Positions 56,974 through 64,000 of a stretch of 64,000 nt of DNA are shown here, in pieces (position 1 is the first letter of the stretch; every line of letters begins with the position of its first letter). The notes under the pieces were generated by a model. That model was not told where the DNA came from. It searched no databases and saw only the letters and a program-made list of their open reading frames with translations. A program made the translations under genes and the position numbers. The DNA comes from Polaribacter sp. MED152 (GTDB lineage: Bacteria > Bacteroidota > Bacteroidia > Flavobacteriales > Flavobacteriaceae). The stretch lies in assembly GCF_000152945.2 (NCBI RefSeq), contig NC_020830.1:186001-250000 (forward strand). Direction: 5' to 3'.

Positions 56974-59205
56974 TTAGAATCTAAACTCTAAACCTGCATA
57001 TGCTCCAAAAGGATGACCTGGTCTTAAACCTGCAGGAACTCTAGAAACTGCATAAGTTTCATCTAACAAATTAATAATGTTTGCAGTTAAATTTAAGTTT
57101 TTAGTTACATAGTACTTACCTGATACATCAACAATGAAGTTAGAATCTACACGTTCTGAATCTGCAATGGCTCCAGATCCTGCTAAGGTTCTAAACTCCC
57201 CATTGAAACGTCCATTAAAGTTTAATTCAAATTTGGTGTGTTCTAAAGAAAAGCCAACATTAAACTGGTGTTTTGGTATGTATGGCAATTCATCACCCAC
57301 AGTTACTGTGCCCCATAAATCATTAGAACTACCAAAACTGTTTTGAAACTCGGTATTTGTATATGTGTAGCCAAAAGATAATGGTAAAGACAAGGCAGCA
57401 TTTGCTTTTGCAAAATTATAGTTTACCAATAATTCTAATCCGTTTACATTAACCTCACCAGCATTAAATTGATCTAAGGAACCTGTACCACCTGTTGCAG
57501 CCAAATCGCTTCCTAATAAATTAGAATAATCATTAAAGAAACCAACTACTTCACCAGAAATACCCAAGAAATTAAAACGAGTTCCTAATTCATAGTTAAT
57601 ACTTTCTTCTGGCTCTTGACCATCTTGATTTCCTGGAGGCGAAAATCCTTTATGAATTCCTCCAAAAATAGAGAAGTCATTACTAAATTTATAATTTGTA
57701 CCAATTCCTGGTATAAAAACGTCTACATTGTTTTCTCTTTCAGATAAATTTACACCTGTTCTATCAACATCACTTTTACCATAATCTTGTCTTTTTAAAG
57801 AGATGTTTTCATAACGTAAACCTGGGGTAAATGTCCAGTTGTTGTACTTTAATCTATAAGTAATGAAAGAGGCAAAAGCATTGGCACTAGATATTCTGTT
57901 GGCATCTGTACCAGGCACACCTGCAGTTGTTAATGTTAAATCTCCAGTATTAGAGATACTATATTGGTCTACCCATTGAAAACGATCTTCTTCATCATAA
58001 TGAAAACGAACACCAAATTCAATATCATGGAAAGCATCACCATTATACCAGTGATAATCTAATTTTGACTGTATACCTTGTGAATAATATGCTCTGTTAT
58101 TTGCTTTAACACCAATGGCATCTGCACCAGAATTTACGCTTCCGTTTACAATAGCAAAATGATCTGATAGTGTATTAGGATCGTCTAAAATGTTTGCAAT
58201 AGATTGTTTATCGCCATTAAAAGTAATATCGTTTAATTTATACCAATTTCTAGAAAAGTTGTTACGATAAGCTGTAGTGGTTAAACGAACATTATTCGAA
58301 AAATCAGCTTTATGTGTTATAGCATATTGCGTATGATCTGTGGTCATTTTATCTTCATTAGAAGATGCATATCTAGAAAACGGATTGGCATTAAAATCTG
58401 CTTCTGTTAGTCCTAAATACGTTTCATTACCTACTTCATCTGAGTACTGAAATTTAAACTCTAAAGATTGTTTAACGCTTGCATTAGGAAATAGATTTAC
58501 AGAGAATTTTGCAACAACATCATTTTTGTCAAAACCTGTATCTTTTCCACTTGGTAAAGTTTTAAAACCATCTGAACCATAGTTTAAATATTCTACCATA
58601 TACCCAAAAGTGTTGTTTCCTCCACCCACTTTTGCATGCAATTGTTGTGAGTTAAAACTACCATAGCTAGCTCTAATTTTCCCTCCAAATTCAGTCGGAA
58701 TTTGAGATGAAATCATATTAATAGCACCACCAGTTGTAAATGGGCCATATTGCACTTGGCTACTACCTTTTAATACTTCTACAGCTTCCATTCTTGCAAT
58801 TGTAGGAAAATAATAGGCAGAAGAAGCACTATAAGGTGCAGGTGCTATTAAAATACCATCTTCCATTATTGTAATTTTAGAACTACGTTCTGGAGAGGTA
58901 CCTCTTAAACTAATATTTGGCCTTAAACCAAAACCATCTTCTTCATAAATAGAAACACCAGGTACTGTTCTTAACGCTCTATTTACATCTGTAAAACTAA
59001 ATTTCTGTAATTCTTTTGGTGATAAATAATAAGCAGAACCTGTTCTGTTTTTCGCTACGTATTTGTTACCAAAAATTTTAGTAGTAGAAATGATAACTTC
59101 GTCTAATTGTTGAATAGAATCTAAAGTCTTTGCTACTGCTTTCTTTTCTTGAGCGTTGATTGTTAACGTGATAAGTAATAAAATTAATACTGCTACCTTC
59201 TTCAT
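56974..59205 (-). CDS. TonB-dependent outer-membrane receptor (FecA-like)
   Basis: Outer-membrane transporter, 743 residues: signal peptide MKKVAVLILLLITLTINAQE, TonB-box-like region near DEVIISTTKI, plug domain (FTDVNRALRTVPGVSIYEED, GLRPNISLRGTSPERSSKIT, GSSQVQYGPFTTGGAINMIS) and a 22-strand barrel ending GHPFGAYAGLEFRF. Resembles siderophore/ferric-citrate receptors; the ligand is unknown. No N-terminal signalling domain. It has a strong promoter upstream and terminator downstream, and iron control is likely though no Fur box was identified. Confidence 0.92.
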   Translation of the reverse strand: MKKVAVLILLLITLTINAQEKKAVAKTLDSIQQLDEVIISTTKIFGNKYVAKNRTGSAYYLSPKELQKFSFTDVNRALRTVPGVSIYEEDGFGLRPNISLRGTSPERSSKITIMEDGILIAPAPYSASSAYYFPTIARMEAVEVLKGSSQVQYGPFTTGGAINMISSQIPTEFGGKIRASYGSFNSQQLHAKVGGGNNTFGYMVEYLNYGSDGFKTLPSGKDTGFDKNDVVAKFSVNLFPNASVKQSLEFKFQYSDEVGNETYLGLTEADFNANPFSRYASSNEDKMTTDHTQYAITHKADFSNNVRLTTTAYRNNFSRNWYKLNDITFNGDKQSIANILDDPNTLSDHFAIVNGSVNSGADAIGVKANNRAYYSQGIQSKLDYHWYNGDAFHDIEFGVRFHYDEEDRFQWVDQYSISNTGDLTLTTAGVPGTDANRISSANAFASFITYRLKYNNWTFTPGLRYENISLKRQDYGKSDVDRTGVNLSERENNVDVFIPGIGTNYKFSNDFSIFGGIHKGFSPPGNQDGQEPEESINYELGTRFNFLGISGEVVGFFNDYSNLLGSDLAATGGTGSLDQFNAGEVNVNGLELLVNYNFAKANAALSLPLSFGYTYTNTEFQNSFGSSNDLWGTVTVGDELPYIPKHQFNVGFSLEHTKFELNFNGRFNGEFRTLAGSGAIADSERVDSNFIVDVSGKYYVTKNLNLTANIINLLDETYAVSRVPAGLRPGHPFGAYAGLEFRF

Positions 59206-59244
59206 TTTATTTAGATTAAGTATAAATAGTTTTTAAATCGGGTG

Positions 59245-59275
59245 CAAATATACAACCTCATAACAGTTTTTCCAA
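59245..59275 (-). promoter_or_regulatory. Promoter of the TonB receptor gene
   Basis: On the minus strand TTG (plus 59273-59275), 20 bases, TATATTTG (plus 59245-59252), then 39 bases to the ATG. Good fit to the Bacteroidota consensus. Confidence 0.65.
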
Positions 59276-59398
59276 AGCTTATTTAGAATAAATTAAAATA
59301 AAATATCAGAATTATTCAAATTGATGAGAAAAGGCCTGAGAATCAAAAGAAAACGAATAAAGCATAAAATTAAATTAGTTTAAAATCATTATATATCG

Positions 59399-59406
59399 TA
59401 AATTTG
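59399..59406 (+). promoter_or_regulatory. -7 box TAAATTTG for guaB
   Basis: Exact TAnnTTTG match 25 bases before the guaB ATG; the -33 element is weak (TTAGTTT at about the right place). Confidence 0.5.
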
Positions 59407-59431
59407 CTCGCAATTATATCTTAATTGCCAC

Positions 59432-60907
59432 ATGATCGCACACGAAAACAAAATTTTAGGAGAAGGTCTTACTTATGATGACGTACTTCTAGTTCCAGCA
59501 TTCTCAGAAGTCTTACCTAGAGAAGTTAGTATTCAAACAAAATTTACTAGAAACATTACTATTAATGTACCTATTGTATCTGCAGCTATGGATACAGTAA
59601 CAGAATCTTCTTTGGCCATAGCCATAGCAAGAGAAGGTGGTATTGGTGTTTTACATAAGAATATGACTACAGAGCAACAAGCTCAAGAAGTTCGTAAAGT
59701 AAAACGTGCAGAAAGTGGTATGATTCTAGATCCTGTAACACTTCAAATGGATGCTACTGTTTTAGATGCAAAATTAAGCATGAAAGAACACAGTATTGGT
59801 GGTATACCTATTGTTGATAAAGAAGGTACGTTAAAAGGTATAGTAACCAACAGAGATTTACGTTTTGAGCATAAAAATAAAAGACCTATTGTAGAAGTAA
59901 TGACCAGTGAAAACTTGGTTACTGCAGATGTTGGTACGTCTTTAAAAGATGCTGAGAAAATTTTGCAAAACTATAAAATTGAAAAGCTTTTAATTGTTGA
60001 TGCAGATTATAAATTAAAAGGATTAATTACGTTTAGAGATATTACTAAAGTTACACAAAAGCCAATTGCCAATAAAGATTCTTTTGGTAGATTAAGAGTA
60101 GCTGCTGCTTTAGGAGTTACTGCAGATGCTGTAGATAGAGCTTCTGCTTTAGTAAGAGCGGGTGTAGATGCTGTAATTATAGATACTGCTCATGGGCATA
60201 CAGCTGGAGTGGTTAAAGTATTAAAAGCGGTTAAAGATAAATTTCCTGAGTTAGATGTTGTTGTTGGTAATATTGCAACTGCAGAAGCAGCTAAATATTT
60301 AGTAGAGGCTGGTGCAGATGCTGTAAAAGTAGGTATTGGTCCTGGTTCTATTTGTACAACAAGAGTTGTGGCAGGAGTTGGGTTTCCTCAATTTTCTGCT
60401 GTTTTAGAGGTGGCAAACGCTATAAAAGGTAGTGGTGTTCCTGTTATTGCAGATGGAGGAATTCGTTATACAGGTGATATTCCTAAAGCAATTGCTGCAG
60501 GTGCAGATTGTGTAATGTTAGGTTCATTGCTAGCGGGTACAAAAGAATCTCCAGGAGAAACAATCATTTACGAAGGAAGAAAATTCAAATCATATAGAGG
60601 TATGGGATCTGTAGAAGCTATGAAACAAGGTTCTAAAGATAGATATTTCCAAGATGTAGAAGATGATATTAAAAAGTTAGTACCAGAAGGTATTGTAGGT
60701 AGAGTGCCTTATAAAGGTGAATTATTTGAAAGTATTCACCAATTTATAGGTGGTTTACGAGCAGGTATGGGATATTGTGGAGCTAAAGATATAGAAAAGC
60801 TAAAAGAAACAGGTAGATTCGTAAGAATCACAGCTAGTGGAATTAACGAAAGCCATCCTCATGATGTAGCTATTACAAAAGAAGCACCTAATTATAGTAG
60901 GAGGTAA
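59432..60907 (+). CDS. guaB: IMP dehydrogenase
   Basis: NAD-dependent oxidation of IMP to XMP, the committed step of GTP synthesis. 491 residues: TIM barrel interrupted by two CBS domains (about residues 93-205), catalytic loop [17 protein letters not shown] with the active cysteine, substrate-binding [20 protein letters not shown] and the flap [10 protein letters not shown]. It is a cytoplasmic tetramer by family knowledge. Monocistronic, with a terminator downstream. Confidence 0.97.
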   Translation: MIAHENKILGEGLTYDDVLLVPAFSEVLPREVSIQTKFTRNITINVPIVSAAMDTVTESSLAIAIAREGGIGVLHKNMTTEQQAQEVRKVKRAESGMILDPVTLQMDATVLDAKLSMKEHSIGGIPIVDKEGTLKGIVTNRDLRFEHKNKRPIVEVMTSENLVTADVGTSLKDAEKILQNYKIEKLLIVDADYKLKGLITFRDITKVTQKPIANKDSFGRLRVAAALGVTADAVDRASALVRAGVDAVIIDTAHGHTAGVVKVLKAVKDKFPELDVVVGNIATAEAAKYLVEAGADAVKVGIGPGSICTTRVVAGVGFPQFSAVLEVANAIKGSGVPVIADGGIRYTGDIPKAIAAGADCVMLGSLLAGTKESPGETIIYEGRKFKSYRGMGSVEAMKQGSKDRYFQDVEDDIKKLVPEGIVGRVPYKGELFESIHQFIGGLRAGMGYCGAKDIEKLKETGRFVRITASGINESHPHDVAITKEAPNYSRR

Positions 60908-60933
60908 GCTAACTTAATTAGATATATTTAAAT

Positions 60934-60970
60934 CTTTTCTTGATGATGTATTCATTAAGAAAAGTTTTTT
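60934..60970 (+). terminator. Intrinsic terminator after guaB
   Basis: Stem CTTTTCTT / AAGAAAAG with a 15-base loop and a T run. The rest of the 265-base gap to 61172 shows no gene. Confidence 0.65.
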
Positions 60971-61126
60971 AATTGCTAAAATTCTGTTAATCCAAAAATT
61001 TCTTGTAACAAACTTTAAAACAAAACGTCATATAAATGATTGCAATAAGCGGTTTAAATTGTAGTTGTAATTTTATAACACAATTAGCTTATACCAATCA
61101 TATTAGTTAGTTTTTAATAGTTTGTT

Positions 61127-61160
61127 AAGAGTCAGTGGCAGATATGCTTCTGGCTCTTTT
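61127..61160 (-). terminator. Intrinsic terminator of the 61173-61979 gene
   Basis: Stem AAGAGTCAG / CTGGCTCTT (one G-T pair), A-rich on the plus side; placed 13 bases after the minus-strand stop codon. Confidence 0.6.
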
Positions 61161-61172
61161 CAATTAAGTTTG

Positions 61173-61979
61173 TTAGTTCTTTTTAGTCGGAATTTTATCT
61201 CTTTCTATCTTACCTTTTTTCAAGGCTTTGTAGTTTTCATAACAGTCTAAAACCGCTTCAATCATTTGTAAGTCAGAGGCTTTTCTAATAAAATATTCAG
61301 AGTAGTTACAATCTGTAAGCAATTCACTCAACTCTTGTCTATCCATATCAAGGTATTCCATCATAACCTCTCTATCAAACTTACCAGCTAACATTTTTCT
61401 TAAATCGTCTTCCTTTTTAAGCTTTTGTAACTTTTTAAGTTGTTTTGGTTTTTTACCAAACAGATTGTACAAATAATCTACTGGCTGAAATAGGGCAGCT
61501 AAAGGTGAAGAAAAGTCTCTTTTCTGTGGCTTACCAACCTCATAAGTTTGTCTTAACCCATTTATATGAATTCTTGTAAATCTATCTTTAGGTACTTGTT
61601 TTACATCAATTTCTAAAACTCCAATTAATTTAGTAGACTTTATAACAACTTCCTTAATTTCTTGAGGCTTTTCGTACAAAGCAATCTCTAGCTCATTACC
61701 TTTTAATAAATCGTTAGTTATTTTCAATTTTATGGATGAAAATCCAAGATAAGAAACAAGAATTGTATCATTAACACTTGTAGGTAATTCAAAAAAACCT
61801 TTATCATTAGTGATGGTTCCTTGTACTGTATTTAAATTTAAAACATGAGCAGCACTTAAAGCATCATTGGTATCAGCATGAATAATCTGACCTTTAAGAA
61901 TGGTTTTTTGAATACTGTCATTTTGAGAAAATGCATTTAGCGTGAATACAAAACTCAATAAAAAGATAATTTTTCGCAT
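61173..61979 (-). CDS. Secreted carboxypeptidase-regulatory-domain protein
   Basis: 268 residues from the ATG at 61979 (signal peptide MRKIIFLLSFVFTLNAFSQN). A CarboxypepD_reg-like beta sandwich follows (LKGQIIHADTNDALSAAHVL, GTITNDKGFFELPTSVNDTI, VSYLGFSSIKLKI), then a helical C-terminal part (LAGKFDREVMMEYLDMDRQE). Proteins of this type stand alone in flavobacterial genomes with unknown function, probably periplasmic. An in-frame upstream start (62060) would overlap the tRNA-Leu region and adds an unlikely second hydrophobic stretch. Confidence 0.8.
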   Translation of the reverse strand: MRKIIFLLSFVFTLNAFSQNDSIQKTILKGQIIHADTNDALSAAHVLNLNTVQGTITNDKGFFELPTSVNDTILVSYLGFSSIKLKITNDLLKGNELEIALYEKPQEIKEVVIKSTKLIGVLEIDVKQVPKDRFTRIHINGLRQTYEVGKPQKRDFSSPLAALFQPVDYLYNLFGKKPKQLKKLQKLKKEDDLRKMLAGKFDREVMMEYLDMDRQELSELLTDCNYSEYFIRKASDLQMIEAVLDCYENYKALKKGKIERDKIPTKKN

Positions 61980-62053
61980 AAAAACAAAATTAAGTATTAA
62001 ACACGTTATAAAGGTTAATATTTTGTGAAGAAGTATAAAAAAGAGGCAAAAAG

Positions 62054-62137
62054 TGCGCACGAGAAGATTCGAACTTCCACAAACTTAAGTTTACAGCCCC
62101 CTCAAGGCTGCGCGTCTACCAGTTTCGCCACGTGCGC
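62054..62137 (-). tRNA. tRNA-Leu (anticodon GAG)
   Basis: 84 nt class II tRNA: acceptor GCGCACG / CGTGCGC, D arm ACTGGTAGACGCG, anticodon loop TTGAGGG within CAGCC/GGCTG, a long variable arm, and T arm GTTCGAATC. The CCA end is not encoded. Confidence 0.95.
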
Positions 62138-62154
62138 TTTGTATTTAGAAAACA

Positions 62155-62182
62155 AAAAAGTTAAGCAAATGCTTAACTTTTT
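62155..62182. terminator. Palindrome between the two tRNA genes
   Basis: Perfect stem AAAAAGTTAAGCA / TGCTTAACTTTTT with a 2-base loop; works as a terminator in either direction, most likely ending the tRNA-Lys transcript. Confidence 0.75.
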
Positions 62183-62188
62183 CTCTTG

Positions 62189-62261
62189 TGACCGGGCTGG
62201 GGCTCGAACCCAGGACCCTCTCCTTAAAAGGGAGATGCTCTACCAACTGAGCTACCAGGTC
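62189..62261 (-). tRNA. tRNA-Lys (anticodon TTT)
   Basis: 73 nt: D arm AGCTCAGTTGGTAGAGC, anticodon loop CTTTTAA between TCTCC and GGAGA, T arm GGGTTCGAGCCC, acceptor GACCTGG / CCCGGTC with one mismatch. The CCA end is not encoded. Confidence 0.95.
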
Positions 62262-62354
62262 AAAAATTAACAGGTGCAAATATACTATCAATCTTTGAAA
62301 TTGAAATAGAAAAAAGCATAAATTTTTATCGATATTTGTAGAAAATTACAAATT

Positions 62355-62876
62355 ATGAAAATTGTCTTGTTAGGTTACATGGCTTCAGGTAAATCTAGTA
62401 TTGGTAAAAGATTGGCTAAATCTTTAAATATCAGTTTTATAGATTTAGATGATTATATTATTGAAAAAGAAAATTCATCTATCGCTGAAATTTTTAGTTC
62501 TAAAGGAGAAATTTATTTTAGAAAAATAGAACATGTTTACTTAAAAGAAATTCTAGATAACGAAAAAAACTTTATTCTAGCTTTAGGTGGGGGCACTCCT
62601 TGTTATGCAAATAATATGGATCTTATAAATAACAGTGCAGCAACATCTATTTACTTGCAGGGCAATGTGCCAACTTTGGTCGAAAGATTAATTAAAAAGA
62701 AAGCAAAAAGACCTTTGGTTGCCTCTTTATCTGATGAACAAATACCAGAATTTGTAGCGAAACATCTTTTTGAAAGGAGAGCGTTTTATGAACAAACAGA
62801 AATGACTTTTAAAATAGATCAAAAATCAAAGAAAGCAGTTGCTAAAGAAATTGAAGGTGTGTTGCTACTACATTAA
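62355..62876 (+). CDS. aroK: Shikimate kinase
   Basis: ATP-dependent phosphorylation of shikimate in the aromatic amino acid pathway. 173 residues: Walker A GYMASGKSSIGKRL, the shikimate-site IDLDDYI and RKIE, the glycine motif ALGGGTPCY, and the lid arginines in KRPLVASL and LFERRAFYEQ. It is cytoplasmic. Its stop overlaps the convergent phosphoribosyltransferase gene by 9 bases. Confidence 0.95.
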   Translation: MKIVLLGYMASGKSSIGKRLAKSLNISFIDLDDYIIEKENSSIAEIFSSKGEIYFRKIEHVYLKEILDNEKNFILALGGGTPCYANNMDLINNSAATSIYLQGNVPTLVERLIKKKAKRPLVASLSDEQIPEFVAKHLFERRAFYEQTEMTFKIDQKSKKAVAKEIEGVLLLH

Positions 62877-63371
62877 ATAAGCCTTAGCTTCGAGATCAGA
62901 AAAATCTACTTGAATATGTTCTTTAATAGAGGTGGATAGAGATACCCCTTTAAAATCTGCTTTTACAGGGTATTTTTTATGATTTCTGTTTACTAAAACT
63001 GCAGTTTTAAATCGCTTTAAAGGCACGTCTAAAAAATGCTTTACACCATATATTAAAGTGGTTCCTGAGTTTAAAACATCATCAACTAAAACTAGCGATT
63101 TATTTTTATAATCTTCTACTTTTAAAGAAGTTGTAATTGGTTCTAATGGTTTTTTCTTGTTGATAGTAACTTCACAAATGGTAACCTTTAAATTAGAAAT
63201 TTCGGTTAGGGTAGCTACTAGTTTTTCAGCAAAAATATATCCATTACCAACAATACCTGCTATAATTACTTCAGTTTCATTACTATTGCTTTCAAAAATT
63301 TGATAGGCAATTCGCTTTATTTTTTGGTTAATTTGTACGTTGTCTAAAATTATATTGCTCTCAGTTGTCAT
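62868..63371 (-). CDS. Phosphoribosyltransferase family protein
   Basis: 167 residues, type I PRTase fold with the PRPP loop SLVLVDDVLNSGTTLIYGVK and an N-terminal VIIAGIVGNGYIFAEKLVAT. Resembles PyrR-type proteins (UMP-sensing regulator/uracil PRTase) in length and layout, but the RNA-binding features cannot be judged by eye. It is cytoplasmic. Start and stop share a base with the S4 protein gene upstream, so they form an operon. Confidence 0.88.
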   Translation of the reverse strand: MTTESNIILDNVQINQKIKRIAYQIFESNSNETEVIIAGIVGNGYIFAEKLVATLTEISNLKVTICEVTINKKKPLEPITTSLKVEDYKNKSLVLVDDVLNSGTTLIYGVKHFLDVPLKRFKTAVLVNRNHKKYPVKADFKGVSLSTSIKEHIQVDFSDLEAKAYLM

Positions 63372-63745
63372 TATTCTTCAGTATTATCTGTAAAACCTTC
63401 TATATCTCTTCTATCTTTTTTGGTTGGTCTGCCTGTACCTTTTTTACGGTAATAATCTTTAGAGTACTTTAATAACTCATTTTTCTGAAACTCCTCTTTT
63501 GGAGTCACGTCTTTTCGATACAGATCTACCAATTTTGCACCAACTCTACTTTCAGGTAAATCTAAAACTTTTATTTGATAATTGATTTGATTTTTTCGAA
63601 CTCTTATAAGTTCATTTCCAAACACCTCTTTAGAGGGTTTAATATTAGCATCATCAATCTTTACTTGCCCTTTTTTACAAGCATTTGTAGCCAAACTTCT
63701 TGTCTTAAAAAGTCGAATACACCATAAGTATTTATCAATTCTCAT
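63371..63745 (-). CDS. S4 domain RNA-binding protein (Hsp15-like)
   Basis: 124 residues: an N-terminal S4 domain (MRIDKYLWCIRLFKTRSLAT, CKKGQVKIDDANIKPSKEVF) and a basic C-terminal tail (YYRKKGTGRPTKKDRRDIEG), the layout of Hsp15, which recycles stalled 50S subunits carrying nascent chains. It is cytoplasmic. Overlaps the PRTase gene by 1 base. A promoter lies upstream. Confidence 0.9.
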   Translation of the reverse strand: MRIDKYLWCIRLFKTRSLATNACKKGQVKIDDANIKPSKEVFGNELIRVRKNQINYQIKVLDLPESRVGAKLVDLYRKDVTPKEEFQKNELLKYSKDYYRKKGTGRPTKKDRRDIEGFTDNTEE

Positions 63746-63778
63746 AAAAAAAGTTAAAATATAGGTTTTGTCTTTTTA

Positions 63779-63811
63779 CAAAGGTATAAAAATGGTAAAT
63801 TGCGCGCTCAA
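63779..63811 (-). promoter_or_regulatory. Promoter of the S4 protein operon
   Basis: Minus-strand TTG (plus 63809-63811), 22 bases, TACCTTTG (plus 63779-63786), then 33 bases to the ATG at 63745. Confidence 0.55.
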
Positions 63812-63824
63812 ATTTAAGCTATAA

Positions 63825-64000
63825 ATGATAAAATTTAGAAATATAATTGTAGTTCTTGTACTATCAGTTTTAATATATGCATGTGGAGATGACGGTTTTT
63901 TAGTGAATCCGTTTGCAGATGTAAACCATATAGAACTTGCAAAAACAGATAACGACTCTATTGTAAAGTTTTTGCAGAACCATTATTATGATAAAGATTT
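63825..64000 (+). CDS. Lipoprotein, N-terminal part (possible FKBP-type isomerase), cut by window edge
   Basis: Open frame from the ATG at 63825 to the window edge: MIKFRNIIVVLVLSVLIYAC (lipobox YAC), then GDDGFLVNPFADVNHIELAK and NDSIVKFLQNHYYDKD. The pattern of a lipoprotein signal followed by a 'DSIxxFLxxHYYD' segment is typical of flavobacterial FKBP-type peptidyl-prolyl isomerases of the periplasm. Only 58 residues are present, so the assignment is tentative. Confidence 0.6.
   Translation, partial: MIKFRNIIVVLVLSVLIYACGDDGFLVNPFADVNHIELAKTDNDSIVKFLQNHYYDKD

Noticed and set aside
62025..62270. Plus-strand frame across the two tRNA genes
   Set aside because: It lies over tRNA-Leu and tRNA-Lys and has no coding support.

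Overview
The window comes from an AT-rich member of the Bacteroidota, almost certainly a marine Flavobacteriaceae (Polaribacter/Tenacibaculum-like; the genus is a guess). The evidence is TAnnTTTG-type -7 promoter boxes, family-specific genes (a DUF6452-DUF6048 pair beside rlmD, a CCC-motif membrane protein beside DUF2752, DUF2795), SPII lipoproteins with SC lipoboxes, and a pair of genes that look like sulfonolipid (capnine) synthesis.

Layout. 1-26.6 kb is ordinary core chromosome: secA (cut by the left edge), a PduO-type adenosyltransferase, mutS2, ung, an LpxH-like phosphoesterase with a glycosyltransferase, a nucleoside phosphorylase, an eIF1-like factor, rlmD, rocD, an AsmA-like protein, a ybaB operon, an S9 oligopeptidase, and a cysteine-synthase-like gene next to an alpha-oxoamine synthase. 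26.6-35.0 kb is a patch of small redox and regulatory genes (NmrA, cupins, HxlR, AraC, SDR, nfsB) with a stop-interrupted cupin. 35.1-56.7 kb is the striking part (below). 57.0-64 kb returns to core genes: a TonB-dependent receptor, guaB, a carboxypeptidase-regulatory-domain protein, tRNA-Leu and tRNA-Lys, aroK, a phosphoribosyltransferase, an S4 protein and the start of a lipoprotein gene.

The unusual system. From about 35,080 to 55,496 there is an uninterrupted array of 23 units, here called cassettes c1 (next to the recombinase) to c23. Each unit is one gene, or occasionally a small operon, followed by a 132-136 bp imperfectly palindromic site. All cassette genes point the same way (minus strand), away from a complete tyrosine recombinase gene at 55,530-56,687. 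The sites are bounded by YAAC...GTTR boxes, as in integron attC sites (RYYYAAC...GTTRRRY). They carry a central hairpin whose sequence varies while its pairing is kept. For 22 of the 23 cassettes the bases beside the gene's 5' end are the reverse complement of the bases beside its 3' site, which is what is expected if each unit once existed as a circle with a closed palindromic site. Two cassettes (c11 and c19) are copies whose identity begins and ends exactly inside the CAAC boxes. Together this supports an integron-like capture system built around a recombinase that lacks the insertion typical of IntI, with the recombinase gene oriented like the cassettes.

Cargo. Most cassette products are small lipoproteins, secreted proteins or membrane proteins of unknown function. 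The second cassette carries what looks like a complete ABC-three-component (ABC-3C) conflict/defence operon. Others encode a LAS-type peptidase, an HExxH zincin, a TPM-domain lipoprotein, an RDD protein, a DUF6090 protein and a WYL regulator cluster. All functional calls rest on reading the sequence; no database search was run.
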